From positions 372,001 to 436,000 of the forward strand of contig NZ_CAESCM010000003.1 of assembly GCF_903166585.1 (NCBI RefSeq): a stretch of 64,000 bases of DNA. The letters run 5' to 3'. Below are positions 55,641-64,000 of this stretch, piece by piece (positions within the stretch are counted from its first letter, which is position 1; each line of letters opens with the position of its first letter). The translations under genes and the position numbers were made by a program. Under the pieces are notes generated by a model, which did no database searches, was not told the DNA's origin, and was given only the letters and a program-made list of their open reading frames with translations. The DNA is from Pedobacter ghigonis (GTDB taxonomy: Bacteria; Bacteroidota; Bacteroidia; Sphingobacteriales; Sphingobacteriaceae).

Positions 55641-57857
55641 TTACAGAACCAATAAGCCGTATTCCCGCAATGTATTAATGGGCTTCGAATACCAGAACAA
55701 TTCGAAGTTTTCCCTTTCACGCTCAAAATCGGCTTTAATATCCTGAAAGGTGCTAACACCCTCGTTTGATATTGCGATTTTGGTTAATATATCAGCCAGC
55801 CATTTGCCTTCATTTTTGTTGGCCTGTACGGTAAAGGTTTCTTTTTTATCATGAAAAGTTAGCGAGGCCAGCTCCCAGGTATTTCCCTTTTTCGATTTGG
55901 TAAAATAATCTACCTCCGGCTTACCTCCTATCCAAACCACTTTGGCAGTAGGCTTGGTATTAAAATTTTGATCATCGTTTAAGGCCCTTTCAATAAAATC
56001 AGCTGGTATTTTAGTTCTCGGAATCTTAAAATCGAACCAGTCTTGCAACTCGTAATCGAAACAGATGCCATGCATAAAGTTGAACAACGATTTCTTTAAG
56101 CCGAAACTGAATTTATTGTGGTCGATGCCCGTTTTATCGATATAATTAATGTCGTTATTGGCAAAAGTACCGATTGTTTCAGTTTCCTTTACTACTCCAA
56201 ATTTCTCAGGATACATGCCTACAGGGCTATGCGCCGTCATGGCAAACTGGTGCCAGAAACCCGATTGCAACACACCTGCTTCAAAAAGCTGGCGCACCAT
56301 CTCCAGACTATCAACCGTTTCCTGTACTGTTTGTGTAGGATAGCCATACATTAAATAAGCGTGTACCATAATGCCAGACTCGGTAAAGTTCCGGGTTACC
56401 CTTGCCACCTGCTCCACAGTTACACCTTTATCTATAAGTTTTAATAAACGATCTGATGCTACTTCCAGTCCACCCGAAACGGCAATGCAACCCGAAGCTT
56501 TCAATAGCAGGCATAAATCGCGGGTAAAGCTTTTTTCGAAACGGATATTCGTCCACCAGGTTACCGCAAGTTTTCTCCTGATAATTTCGAGGGCTACCTC
56601 TCGCATTAAAGCTGGCGGAGCCGCCTCATCTACAAAATGGAAACCATTCTGTCCGGTTTTCTGGTACAAATCTTCTATCCGGTCTACAATTAGTTTAGCC
56701 GCAACAGGTTCGTAAACCTTAATATAATCTAAAGAAATATCGCAAAAAGTACATTTTCCCCAATAGCAGCCATGCGCCATGGTTAGTTTGTTCCATCGAC
56801 CATCGCTCCACATGCGGTGCATCGGGTTTACGATTTCAATCACCGAAATATAGCTGTCAAGTAGCAGATCGCTGTAATCTGGAGTGCCTACATCTGCCTG
56901 TTTGTAGTCGTTTCTGAATGCATCATTGCGGTAAACCACCTTTCCATCTTCGAGCAGAAATGTCCTTTTGTAAAAATGGGCTGCAGCAGGAATGGGATGG
57001 GTAATATTATGATATAACAGTTCGATCGGTAATTCGCCGTCATCTAAAGTGATAAAATCGAAAAACTCGAACACGCGTACATCCGACAACGATCTCAGCT
57101 CTGTATTCGGGAAACCACCACCCATTGAGATCTTAATTTCCGGATGATTTGCTTTAACCCATTGGGCGCAGCGGAAAGCGCTGTACAGATTGCCGGGAAA
57201 AGGTACCGAAATCAAGAACAACTTTGGGTCAACAGCTTCAATCTTCTCTTTTAGTACCGAAATCAGGATCTGATCGATGTAGGTTGGTGACTGTGCTAAA
57301 GCTTCATACAATTCGTCGAAAGAATTGGCGCTTCTGCCTAAACGCTCGGCGTAACGGCTAAAGCCAAAGTTTTCATCGATACATTCTACGATATAGTCGG
57401 ATATGTCTTCAAGATAAAGCGTTGCCAGGTGTTTGGCTTTATCCTGCGTACCCATGGCGCCAAAAGCCCAGTCGAGTTCTTCCAGTTGCGAAAAACGCGA
57501 AGCCTGTGGCAGAAAATCGTCGCTGCAGATTTGTAATGCCAGAGTTGGATTTTTCCCTTGCAGAAAAGCTATCACCGCATCAATCGTTTTTAAATAATCA
57601 TCCTGCAAGGCATGAATGCGCTTTGCATTATCACTTATGGTTTTCCCCCCATTGACACTTCTACCCTTTGCGGCATGACTGAATAAATCCTGCAATCCTT
57701 TTTTCGAAAAAAGCTTCAAAATAACTTCGATGCCTAAATCGGCCTGTGTTGAAGTGATATTTTTGCTATTCAGAAACCCTTTAATATACGCTGTGGCTGG
57801 ATAAGGAGTATTCAGTTGGGTAAAAGGTGGCGTAACAACAAAAAGTTCTGTTTTCAA
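55641..57857 (-). CDS. B12-binding-domain radical SAM protein
   Basis: A 738-residue enzyme. The region around residues 190-260 looks like a cobalamin-type Rossmann domain (LFLISVPFPGNLYSAFRCAQ, ISMGGGFPNTEL). The 4Fe-4S motif is HGCYWGKCTFCDISL near residue 365 (Cys-x3-Cys-x2-Cys). The following TIM-barrel part includes WWTNIRFEKSF, GCIAVSGGLEVASDRLLKL and MVHAYLMYGYPTQT. This architecture covers methyltransferases and ring-modifying enzymes, and the reaction is unknown. It is monocistronic, with a -7 element (TACTTTTG, complement of 57877-57884) just upstream. Confidence 0.87.
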   Translation of the reverse strand: MKTELFVVTPPFTQLNTPYPATAYIKGFLNSKNITSTQADLGIEVILKLFSKKGLQDLFSHAAKGRSVNGGKTISDNAKRIHALQDDYLKTIDAVIAFLQGKNPTLALQICSDDFLPQASRFSQLEELDWAFGAMGTQDKAKHLATLYLEDISDYIVECIDENFGFSRYAERLGRSANSFDELYEALAQSPTYIDQILISVLKEKIEAVDPKLFLISVPFPGNLYSAFRCAQWVKANHPEIKISMGGGFPNTELRSLSDVRVFEFFDFITLDDGELPIELLYHNITHPIPAAAHFYKRTFLLEDGKVVYRNDAFRNDYKQADVGTPDYSDLLLDSYISVIEIVNPMHRMWSDGRWNKLTMAHGCYWGKCTFCDISLDYIKVYEPVAAKLIVDRIEDLYQKTGQNGFHFVDEAAPPALMREVALEIIRRKLAVTWWTNIRFEKSFTRDLCLLLKASGCIAVSGGLEVASDRLLKLIDKGVTVEQVARVTRNFTESGIMVHAYLMYGYPTQTVQETVDSLEMVRQLFEAGVLQSGFWHQFAMTAHSPVGMYPEKFGVVKETETIGTFANNDINYIDKTGIDHNKFSFGLKKSLFNFMHGICFDYELQDWFDFKIPRTKIPADFIERALNDDQNFNTKPTAKVVWIGGKPEVDYFTKSKKGNTWELASLTFHDKKETFTVQANKNEGKWLADILTKIAISNEGVSTFQDIKADFERERENFELFWYSKPINTLREYGLLVL

Positions 57858-58550
57858 AAGAGAAAGGATTAAAATGCAAAAGTAAGGGATTTTTAGCAGT
57901 TTAATTAGGCTAATTCCTACAATCGTTACCCTCTGCTTAGTAAAGGCTAATTATCATGTGATTTCTTTTCTGCATTAACCTAAATATTTCCCACAAATTA
58001 AAATGATATCAACCATTACATTTTCAAAAAGTAAATTGAAATCTGCCGAATCTGCGTTTCTTTTCTGCGTAATCAGCGGGCAATATTTACTTAATTATTC
58101 TCCCGCAGATTTAAGTGATAATCGCAGATTAACCATCACGTTGCATTTCAAAGACAATTAAATCCGCGACATCTGTGTAATCAGCGGGCAATGTGCAGCT
58201 AATTATTCTCCCGCAGATTTAAATGATAATCGCAGATTAACTATCATCACTTAGCATTTCAAAGACAATTAAATCCGCGGGATCTGCGTAATCAGCGGGA
58301 AGTATATAGTTAATATCCTCTCGCAGATTTAAATGATAATCGCAGATTAGCCATCACGTTGCATTTCAAAAACAATTAAATCCGCGGGATCCGCGTAATC
58401 AGGGGGGAAATGTATAGTTAATAATTTCCCTACAGATTTAAACCATATTTTCAATCAACCAGGGCATCTTCAAACGCAATTAAAACCTGTGAGCTATAAA
58501 CTAAAAACCCAATTCAAACGTTTCATAACTACATCAACGCCTTTTGCTAA
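57858..58550. other. 693-base intergenic region holding a 108-base tandem repeat
   Basis: No gene seen. The middle part (about 58030-58450) is a degenerate tandem array, described separately. The left end carries the promoter of the radical SAM gene on the minus strand, and the right end precedes the secreted hypothetical protein. Confidence 0.7.
58030..58450. repeat. Tandem repeat of about 108 bases, nearly four units
   Basis: The anchor AATCAGCGGG recurs at 58071, 58179 and 58290, and as AATCAGGGGG at 58397, so periods are 108, 111 and 107. Each unit also has CGCAGATTTAA, GATAATCGCAGATTA and CAATTAAATCCGCG, which can pair with one another. Copies differ by point changes and small indels. 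There are no unique spacers between short identical repeats, so it is not a CRISPR array. Confidence 0.85.
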
Positions 58551-59267
58551 ATGAGATTTTTGCCCTTACTCCTGTTGCTGCTCTTTGTTCAAGTTACATT
58601 TGCTCAAAAAACCTTTCTTTTCCCGAAAGTTAAAGCACAGGGAAATGCTGTTGCACAGCTTACGCCACAAAACTGGACACTAATTGAAAGTGCAAGCGGT
58701 GATTTAAATAACGATGCTGCAGATGATCTTGCATTGATTTTCGAATCTAACCAGATTATTGATGAAACACGAACCTACGGCGATAACCATTCCGACATTA
58801 TCAAAGAAACCCAGAAACCCCGAATTTTAGCGATCTACTTCAAGGATAAAGCCAGTGGCGATTATAAACTATCCGCACAAAACAACGACTTCATTTTACG
58901 ATCCGAAGAAGGTGGTAAAGTTGGAGATCCGTTGCAGCAAATGGCCATTAAAGATCAGCAACTGTTTTTGAGGTTTAAGGGTGGCAGCGAATGGCGCTGG
59001 GAACTGGGTTATACCTTTAAGTTCCAAAACAAAGATTGGTTTTTAACCAGTGCCATTAACCTTTATTTTAACCAGAATACCGGCGATATGACCGAAAGGA
59101 TTTACGATTTCAGTAGCCGCCAGTTGTTTACTACTGTTGGTAATTTACACCGGCGCGATATTGCCAACCGCAAAACCAGCGAAGTGCTATTTTTTAACCA
59201 GTTAAGAACTTTCAAAACCTTTAAAAAGCCATGGGCATGGGAGATTATGCCGAATGTTTATTTGTAG
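58551..59267 (+). CDS. Secreted hypothetical protein
   Basis: A 238-residue exported protein with a clear signal peptide (MRFLPLLLLLLFVQVTFAQ). No family is recognised with certainty. The segment SGDLNNDAADDLALIFESNQ near residue 50 resembles a calcium-binding repeat of the FG-GAP/dockerin kind (D-x-N-x-D-x-x-D-D). The rest is beta-rich with Trp and Tyr (WRWELGYTFKFQNKDWF). It converges with the flavoprotein gene, with only seven bases between the stops. Confidence 0.7.
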   Translation: MRFLPLLLLLLFVQVTFAQKTFLFPKVKAQGNAVAQLTPQNWTLIESASGDLNNDAADDLALIFESNQIIDETRTYGDNHSDIIKETQKPRILAIYFKDKASGDYKLSAQNNDFILRSEEGGKVGDPLQQMAIKDQQLFLRFKGGSEWRWELGYTFKFQNKDWFLTSAINLYFNQNTGDMTERIYDFSSRQLFTTVGNLHRRDIANRKTSEVLFFNQLRTFKTFKKPWAWEIMPNVYL

Positions 59268-59274
59268 GTTTGAA

Positions 59275-60468
59275 TTACAAATTCTGCGCAATTACAAAAC
59301 CACTTGCCCAGGCCCACTGAAAATTATAGCCACCAAGCCAGCCGGTCACATCCATACATTCCCCGCCGAAAAACAGATTAGGTATTTTTTTACATTCGAG
59401 GGTTTTAGAAGAAATTTCGCTGGTATCAATCCCACCACGCATTACTTCGGCTTTATCGTAGCCTTTATCGCCTGCAGGTTTCACCTTAAAATAATGGATG
59501 GTTTGCTCAACTAAATCGAGTTCTGCTTTCGTTAAAGCCGCAACAGGTTTGTTTAAAGGTAAAAACTTGCCCAATGCATCGGTAAATTTCCTGGTGTAAA
59601 AACGATGCAACAAGGTAGATAATAAGGTTTTGCCATTGTTTTTCCGTTCATCATCTAACAACTCAACGATATCATGGTTGGGCAACAAATTGATGCGGAT
59701 TGTTTCTCCCCGTCTCCAGAAAGAAGAAATTTGCAAAATAGCCGGACCACTTAATCCCCAGTGCGTGAAAAGAATATTTTCTTCAAACGCGATTTCATCA
59801 TTGCTCACTTCGCAGAAAACAGAATTGCCCGAAAGCTGTGCAAACCATTCTTCGTCTTTCCCGGTAATGGTTAGCGGTACCAAAGCAGGAGCTGTTTCTA
59901 TAATTTTAAGTCCGTTTTTACGGGCAAAACGCAGCGCAAAATCAGTAGCTCCCATTTTAGGGATGGGTAGTCCGCCGCTTGCTATAACTAGTTTTTCGGC
60001 TGTTAAAACTATTGTTTTTCCATTCTTTTCGTAACTCACTTTAAAATGGTCATCCAGTATTTCAATCTCGTTTACCGCAGCATTACATCTAATTTCCTGA
60101 CCAAAATCTTCGCAAATGGAGGTAAAAACAGCAACCACATCTTTTGCATTCTTATCATCAGGGAATAGCTGACCTAAAGTTTTTTCCTTTCCATCAATGC
60201 CGTATGTTTCAAAAAAGCTGATGGTATCTTCAACTGTCCATTGGGTAAAGGACGATTTTACGAAATGCGGATTGGCAGAGATAAACTGCTCTGCTGATGC
60301 GAATTGGTTGGTATAATTGCAGCGCCCGCCACCCGAAATTAGAATTTTTGCTCCTGGTTTTTCATTTTTTTCGAGTACAATTACCCGCTTGCCCAGATAG
60401 CCCGCCTGCACTGCACACATCAATCCACAGGCACCCGCCCCAATAATTATCGCATCTGCATCCATCAA
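59275..60468 (-). CDS. HI0933/BaiN-family flavoprotein
   Basis: A 397-residue FAD/NAD(P)-dependent oxidoreductase. The N-terminus AIIIGAGACGLMCAVQAGYL binds FAD, followed by EKNEKPGAKILISGGGRCNY, the family hallmark. The C-terminus has LFFGGECMDVTGWLGGYNFQ. The HI0933/BaiN group is widespread, and roles proposed range from bile-acid to unknown reductions. It is divergent from purK across 53 bases. Confidence 0.9.
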   Translation of the reverse strand: MMDADAIIIGAGACGLMCAVQAGYLGKRVIVLEKNEKPGAKILISGGGRCNYTNQFASAEQFISANPHFVKSSFTQWTVEDTISFFETYGIDGKEKTLGQLFPDDKNAKDVVAVFTSICEDFGQEIRCNAAVNEIEILDDHFKVSYEKNGKTIVLTAEKLVIASGGLPIPKMGATDFALRFARKNGLKIIETAPALVPLTITGKDEEWFAQLSGNSVFCEVSNDEIAFEENILFTHWGLSGPAILQISSFWRRGETIRINLLPNHDIVELLDDERKNNGKTLLSTLLHRFYTRKFTDALGKFLPLNKPVAALTKAELDLVEQTIHYFKVKPAGDKGYDKAEVMRGGIDTSEISSKTLECKKIPNLFFGGECMDVTGWLGGYNFQWAWASGFVIAQNL

Positions 60469-60484
60469 TAAATTTAAATATTGT

Positions 60485-60502
60485 TACTTTTGTGCAAAAT
60501 TA
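60485..60502. promoter_or_regulatory. Back-to-back -7 elements between flavoprotein and purK
   Basis: Plus-strand TACTTTTG (60485-60492) faces purK, and minus-strand TAATTTTG (complement of 60495-60502) faces the flavoprotein gene. Both match TAnnTTTG and lie two bases apart. The minus one has a TTTG (complement of 60526-60529) 23 bases upstream. No -33 is seen for the plus one. Confidence 0.45.
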
Positions 60503-60521
60503 GCATAATTTTCAACCCCTC

Positions 60522-61661
60522 ATGGCAAAACAGATAAGCGAATTAAAATTAGGTATTTTAGGTGGTGGACAATTGGGCCGGATGCTCATCCAGCAAGCCA
60601 TCAATTACAATGTTACTTCATTGGTTTTAGATCCTGATCCAGATGCGCCCTGTAAACACATTGCAAATTACTTCGAAAACGGTTCAATTACCGATTTTGA
60701 TACGGTTTATAATTTCGGCAAAAAAGCAGATATCATTACCATCGAAATTGAGAAGGTAAACATAGATGCGCTGGAGCAACTGGAAAAAGAAGGCAAAAAG
60801 GTTTTCCCGCAGTCGCGTGTTATCCGTTTAATACAGGATAAAGGCGTACAAAAACAGTTTTTTAAAGAAAACGATATCCCAACTTCACCCTTTCAAATTG
60901 TGAATACAAAGGAGGATATTGCAAACAGCCAGTTCCAGTTTCCATATATCTTAAAACTGAGAAAAGACGGATACGACGGAAAAGGTGTGATGAAAATCAA
61001 CAGTGCCGCCGATTTAGATAAAGCCTTTGATGCACCTTGTATTATCGAAAAACTGGTCGACTTTGAAAAGGAAGTAGCGGTAATTGTGGCACGCAATGCC
61101 AATGGCGACATGAAAACATTTCCGATGGTAGAAATGGAATTTAATCCGGAAGCCAACCTGGTTGAGTTCTTGATTTCTCCTTCAACTTTTGCCGAAAGCT
61201 TACAACAAAAAGCCGAAAATATTGCCAAAAATGTAGCTTCGGCGATGAACATTACCGGCATATTAGCGGTTGAAATGTTTGTGTGCAAAGATGGCGAGTT
61301 ATTGGTTAATGAAGTGGCTCCCCGTCCGCACAATAGCGGTCACCAAACCATTGAAGGTAATTATGTTTCGCAATTTGAACAACACTTGCGTGCGATTTAC
61401 AACCTTCCATTAGGCGATACCAGCAGCATAACTAATGCAATTATGATTAACCTGCTGGGCGAAAAAGGCTATGAAGGCGTAGCGAAATACGAAAATTTAG
61501 AAAAAATATTAGCCATTGATGGTGTTTATGTGCACTTGTATGGCAAGAAATATACCAAGCCTTTCCGTAAAATGGGTCATGCTACCATTGTTGATATTGA
61601 CAGGGATAAAGCCATTGAAAAAGCACGGTTCGTACAAAAAACATTACGCGTAATTGCATAA
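60522..61661 (+). CDS. purK: N5-carboxyaminoimidazole ribonucleotide synthase
   Basis: A 379-residue ATP-grasp enzyme that uses ATP and bicarbonate to carboxylate AIR in purine synthesis. The N-terminus [20 protein letters not shown] is diagnostic. The ATP-grasp core has [20 protein letters not shown] and [19 protein letters not shown]. Near the end are [19 protein letters not shown] and [17 protein letters not shown]. Length is normal. It lies 29 bases before purE, whose product uses N5-CAIR. Confidence 0.98.
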   Translation: MAKQISELKLGILGGGQLGRMLIQQAINYNVTSLVLDPDPDAPCKHIANYFENGSITDFDTVYNFGKKADIITIEIEKVNIDALEQLEKEGKKVFPQSRVIRLIQDKGVQKQFFKENDIPTSPFQIVNTKEDIANSQFQFPYILKLRKDGYDGKGVMKINSAADLDKAFDAPCIIEKLVDFEKEVAVIVARNANGDMKTFPMVEMEFNPEANLVEFLISPSTFAESLQQKAENIAKNVASAMNITGILAVEMFVCKDGELLVNEVAPRPHNSGHQTIEGNYVSQFEQHLRAIYNLPLGDTSSITNAIMINLLGEKGYEGVAKYENLEKILAIDGVYVHLYGKKYTKPFRKMGHATIVDIDRDKAIEKARFVQKTLRVIA

Positions 61662-61690
61662 CCTTTACCATAAAATTTAAAAAATATATC

Positions 61691-62191
61691 ATGAGCAATA
61701 CAAATTCATCAAACTTCAGTGTCGGCATAATAATGGGTAGCAAATCAGATTTACCGGTTATGCAGGATGCTGCTGATATACTAAAAGAATTTGGAATCAG
61801 TTACGAAATTACTGTGGTTTCGGCGCACAGAACGCCTGAGCGAATGTTCAATTATGCCAAAGAAGCACAAGGCAGAGGGTTAAAAGTAATTATTGCCGGT
61901 GCTGGCGGTGCTGCACACTTACCTGGTATGGTGGCTTCCATTACAACATTACCTGTTATTGGTGTACCGGTAAAATCATCGAACTCTATTGATGGCTGGG
62001 ATAGTATTTTATCGATCCTGCAAATGCCAAACGGTATTCCAGTGGCTACAGTTGCTTTAAACGCTGCTAAAAATGCAGGTTTACTGGCCGCTCAGATTTT
62101 AGCTACTGCTGATGAATCTTTAACTGTAAAAATGCAGGCTTATAAAGATGATTTAAGGAAAAAAGTTGAGGAAAGTGCTGCTTCAATGTAG
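61691..62191 (+). CDS. purE: N5-carboxyaminoimidazole ribonucleotide mutase
   Basis: A 166-residue class I PurE that rearranges N5-CAIR to CAIR. It shows [16 protein letters not shown], the active-site [15 protein letters not shown] with catalytic His, and [16 protein letters not shown]. The presence of PurK beside it confirms the two-step bacterial route. The operon seems to end here, since repeats follow. Confidence 0.98.
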   Translation: MSNTNSSNFSVGIIMGSKSDLPVMQDAADILKEFGISYEITVVSAHRTPERMFNYAKEAQGRGLKVIIAGAGGAAHLPGMVASITTLPVIGVPVKSSNSIDGWDSILSILQMPNGIPVATVALNAAKNAGLLAAQILATADESLTVKMQAYKDDLRKKVEESAASM

Positions 62192-62590
62192 TCTTTAGCC
62201 CTGGATCCGTTTATGAAAAAATATAACAGACTGAATCCTAAATAAAGATTGTCATCCTGAGGGTTAATTTATTTCATAAAAATCAATATTGTAACAGCCC
62301 CTTCTGAGTCGTCATTTCGAGCGGACCCGATAGCTATCGGGTGCAACGTAGTCGAGAACCACGCAGTGCTCAGCGAAGCTAAATCTATTTAAAGATCTCT
62401 CCATTTCGCTGCGCTTCAGTCGAGATGACGATTCTTCTATACCGTCTGTTAATGGTAGCTTGTCGAAGGACCTGCTTAAACACAAAGCGAGGCATTTCGA
62501 CAGGCTCAACGTGACAAACTTAAAAAGAAACTAAAATTAACCATATTTTGCATTTAGTACATTTAGTAACTGAAAATTGCTAAATGTAAA
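62192..62590. other. 399-base intergenic region filled by repeats
   Basis: Between the converging purE and YqgE genes. It holds hairpin repeat copy 3 (62310-62430) and a second repeat, about 62454-62518, with the near-complementary pieces CTTGTCGAAGG and CATTTCGACAGG. No gene is seen. Confidence 0.75.
62310..62430. repeat. Intergenic hairpin repeat, copy 3, with palindrome in the left arm
   Basis: The ends CGTCATTTCGAGCGGA and TCGAGATGACG match copy 1 (40536-40630), as do the centre ATCTATTTAAAGATCT and the flank CGATTCTTCTAT. Here the 18-bp palindrome ACCCGATAGCTATCGGGT (62325-62342) interrupts the left arm instead of the right. Confidence 0.82.
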
Positions 62591-63154
62591 CTAATTCAAA
62601 TTCGGATCAATCGGGAAATTGCTCACATGGGCAAATTTTGGTCCTAAGTGCACAATCACGTCGCGCCAGAGCTTTTCGTCATCGTTACCAAAAATCAGAT
62701 CAACATTAGGGATATTGCTTACCATCCAGGCATTATCATCAATCTCGCGGTCTAGTTGTCCTACACCCCAACCCGAATAGCCCATAAAAAACTTAATTTC
62801 ATCAGCACTTATGGCATTGGTATTCATCAGGATTTTAAGTGTTTCGAAATTACCACCCCAGTATAAGCCATCGCCAATAGGCTCCCCGCTTTGCAACTTA
62901 TCGTAGCAACGGTGTATAAAATGGAGGGTATCAGCTGCTACAGGCCCACCAAAATAAATGTGATTATCGGCCTGCCATAAATCTTGGATTACATCATTTA
63001 AAATTAAGTTTCCTACCTGATTAAGGATATAGCCAACCGTCCCCTCTTCGCCATGCTCGGTTAACAGTACAACTGATCTTTTAAAATTCGGATCGGCCAT
63101 AAAGGGTTCTGAGATCAGCAGGCGGCCAGTTTTCGGTTTAATGTTGTTAAGCAT
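62591..63154 (-). CDS. YqgE/AlgH family protein
   Basis: A protein of about 187 residues from MLNNIKPKTGRLL. The open frame extends seven residues upstream (63175) but the internal ATG fits the family. Diagnostic parts are GRLLISEPFMADPNFKRSVV near the start, GTVGYILNQ, IYFGGPVAADTLHFIH and FFMGYSGWGVGQLDREI. AlgH/YqgE proteins are small and widespread, with unclear function. It is divergent from pdxH. Confidence 0.93.
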   Translation of the reverse strand: MLNNIKPKTGRLLISEPFMADPNFKRSVVLLTEHGEEGTVGYILNQVGNLILNDVIQDLWQADNHIYFGGPVAADTLHFIHRCYDKLQSGEPIGDGLYWGGNFETLKILMNTNAISADEIKFFMGYSGWGVGQLDREIDDNAWMVSNIPNVDLIFGNDDEKLWRDVIVHLGPKFAHVSNFPIDPNLN

Positions 63155-63165
63155 GACGATAATCA

Positions 63166-63196
63166 TTTGTAGCACCGTAAAAGATGCCTATTTTTG
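63166..63196 (+). promoter_or_regulatory. Strong promoter of pdxH, near-leaderless
   Basis: TTTG (63166-63169), 19 bases, then TATTTTTG (63189-63196), a full match to the Bacteroidota consensus in both boxes and spacing. The start ATG is at 63200, only three bases after the -7 element, so transcription should begin at or next to the start codon. Confidence 0.65.
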
Positions 63197-63199
63197 TTT

Positions 63200-63850
63200 A
63201 TGCAAGTTACAAATGAATTTCTACAAAACCTGCGCCAAGATTACAAAAGCGCTTCACTAGACGAATCAGACGTAGACAACGATCCGATTGTACAGTTTAA
63301 AAAATGGTTTGAACACGCTGTTGAAGCTAAAATATACGAACCCAATGTAATGACGCTGGCTACAGCCGATAAATCGGGCAGACCTGATGCACGTATCGTA
63401 TTACTAAAAGGTGCTGATGAGCAGGGTTTCAGGTTTTACACCAATTACCTGAGCGCCAAAGGAAAAGAACTCAAGAGAAATCCATATGCCTGCCTGGTAT
63501 TTCACTGGCCCGAACTGGAGCGACAGGTAAGAATTGAAGGTTCGGTTGAGAAACTCGATAAAGAAACCTCAGAGGCTTATTTCAATACCCGTCCTGAAGA
63601 AAGCCAGATTGGTGCTATTGCTTCGCCGCAAAGTCAGGTGATACCCGACAGGGCTTTTTTAGAGCAAAAGGTTGCCGATTTTAAAGTTAAAAACCAGGAT
63701 AAAACTATTGTTAAACCTGCACACTGGGGCGGCTATGTGGTGAAACCTACACGTATAGAGTTTTGGCAAGGACGCAGCAACAGATTGCACGATCGTATTA
63801 ATTTCGAATGGATTAAGGGCAGCTGGGTGAAAAGCAGATTGGCTCCTTAA
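63200..63850 (+). CDS. pdxH: Pyridoxamine 5'-phosphate oxidase
   Basis: A 216-residue FMN enzyme that makes pyridoxal 5'-phosphate. I use the ATG (MQVTNEFLQNLRQDY) rather than the TTG two codons earlier. The N-terminal NLRQDYKSASLDESDVDNDP, RIVLLKGADEQGFRFYTNY, and SQIGAIASPQSQVI align with E. coli PdxH. The C-terminus IEFWQGRSNRLHDRINF and final RLAP are the family signature. Confidence 0.98.
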   Translation: MQVTNEFLQNLRQDYKSASLDESDVDNDPIVQFKKWFEHAVEAKIYEPNVMTLATADKSGRPDARIVLLKGADEQGFRFYTNYLSAKGKELKRNPYACLVFHWPELERQVRIEGSVEKLDKETSEAYFNTRPEESQIGAIASPQSQVIPDRAFLEQKVADFKVKNQDKTIVKPAHWGGYVVKPTRIEFWQGRSNRLHDRINFEWIKGSWVKSRLAP

Positions 63851-63880
63851 GTAGAAAGCTGAAAGCAAGTTACCTTAAAC

Positions 63881-63915
63881 AAATAGAGATCGGCTATCCA
63901 GCACGATCTCTATTT
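63881..63915 (+). terminator. Rho-independent terminator after pdxH
   Basis: A 12-bp perfect stem AAATAGAGATCG (63881-63892) with 63904-63915, 11-base loop, and a short T-run. It lies 31 bases after the stop of pdxH. The last 85 bases of the window show no gene. Confidence 0.75.
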
Positions 63916-64000
63916 TAACTAATCATTAACTAACCTAAATTTACTAGGAAGTACCTTTATTGAAACGCCTTCATTTTTCTTAAATCTGGCGGTAATTTTC

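Noticed and set aside
58030-58450. Possible CRISPR array
   Set aside because: Units are about 108 bases long, diverged along their whole length, and have no unique spacers. No cas genes are in the window.

Overview
The window is AT-rich chromosomal DNA from a Bacteroidota member, most likely family Sphingobacteriaceae (Pedobacter or a close relative). The pointers are several promoters of the Bacteroidota form (TTTG, about 19-21 bases, TAnnTTTG) and few Shine-Dalgarno sites. It also has an UpxY/NusG-type regulator heading a capsule gene set, a paired active/inactive M16 peptidase, a TolB-propeller amidohydrolase, a GLPGLI/DUF4412-like secreted protein, and families of hairpin-rich intergenic repeats. 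I see no tRNA, rRNA, CRISPR array or intact insertion sequence.

Region 1 (24-22781, all minus strand) is one exopolysaccharide or capsule locus read from right to left. The order is Wza-like exporter, Wzc-like tyrosine kinase, a 367-base leader with tandem repeats, UpxY/NusG-like antiterminator, UDP-HexNAc dehydrogenase, Wzx flippase, sugar aminotransferase, GT2, Wzy-like polymerase, second aminotransferase, initiating sugar-phosphate transferase, GT4, GT2, GT4, asparagine-synthase-like amidotransferase, FemAB/GNAT-like acyltransferase, a GINT1-N-like beta-propeller, GT4 and UDP-uronate 4-epimerase. A secreted pectate lyase follows. Dehydrogenase, amidotransferase, epimerase and lyase together point to a uronic-acid or uronamide polymer. 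A 1.4-kb stretch without convincing genes lies upstream.

Region 2 (24194-28357) is a small stress/redox group: a degenerate receiver fused to a Crp-type regulator, a double universal stress protein, a convergent FAD/NAD(P)-binding protein and a single-domain response regulator. Region 3 (28402-33238) is glycerol catabolism: a DeoR/GlpR-type repressor divergent from glpD-glpK-glpF, with a candidate operator over the glpD promoter.

Region 4 (33338-41300) holds the M16 pair, a DEDDh exonuclease overlapping a CBS-DUF294 nucleotidyltransferase-like gene, a metalloprotease lipoprotein with a discoidin domain, and a YegP-like protein. Region 5 (41368-44528) is the translation operon thrS-infC-rpmI-rplT, with a non-ATG start on infC. 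Region 6 (44865-51748, minus) has an acyltransferase, the GLPGLI-like protein, and recQ / unknown / MFS / LutA-like genes in a row. Region 7 (51819-64000) carries a TolB-amidohydrolase, a small membrane protein, a B12-type radical SAM protein, a secreted hypothetical protein, a BaiN/HI0933 flavoprotein divergent from purK-purE, and YqgE divergent from pdxH.

The most interesting signals are the repeat leader before the antiterminator and the predicted uronamide chemistry. Others are the stand-alone GINT1-like propeller, the Crp regulator whose receiver has lost its phosphoacceptor, the paired 20-bp operator-like sites at 38541-38667, the mobile-looking 18-bp palindrome nested in different arms of one repeat family, and a pdxH promoter placed so that its transcript would be leaderless or nearly so.
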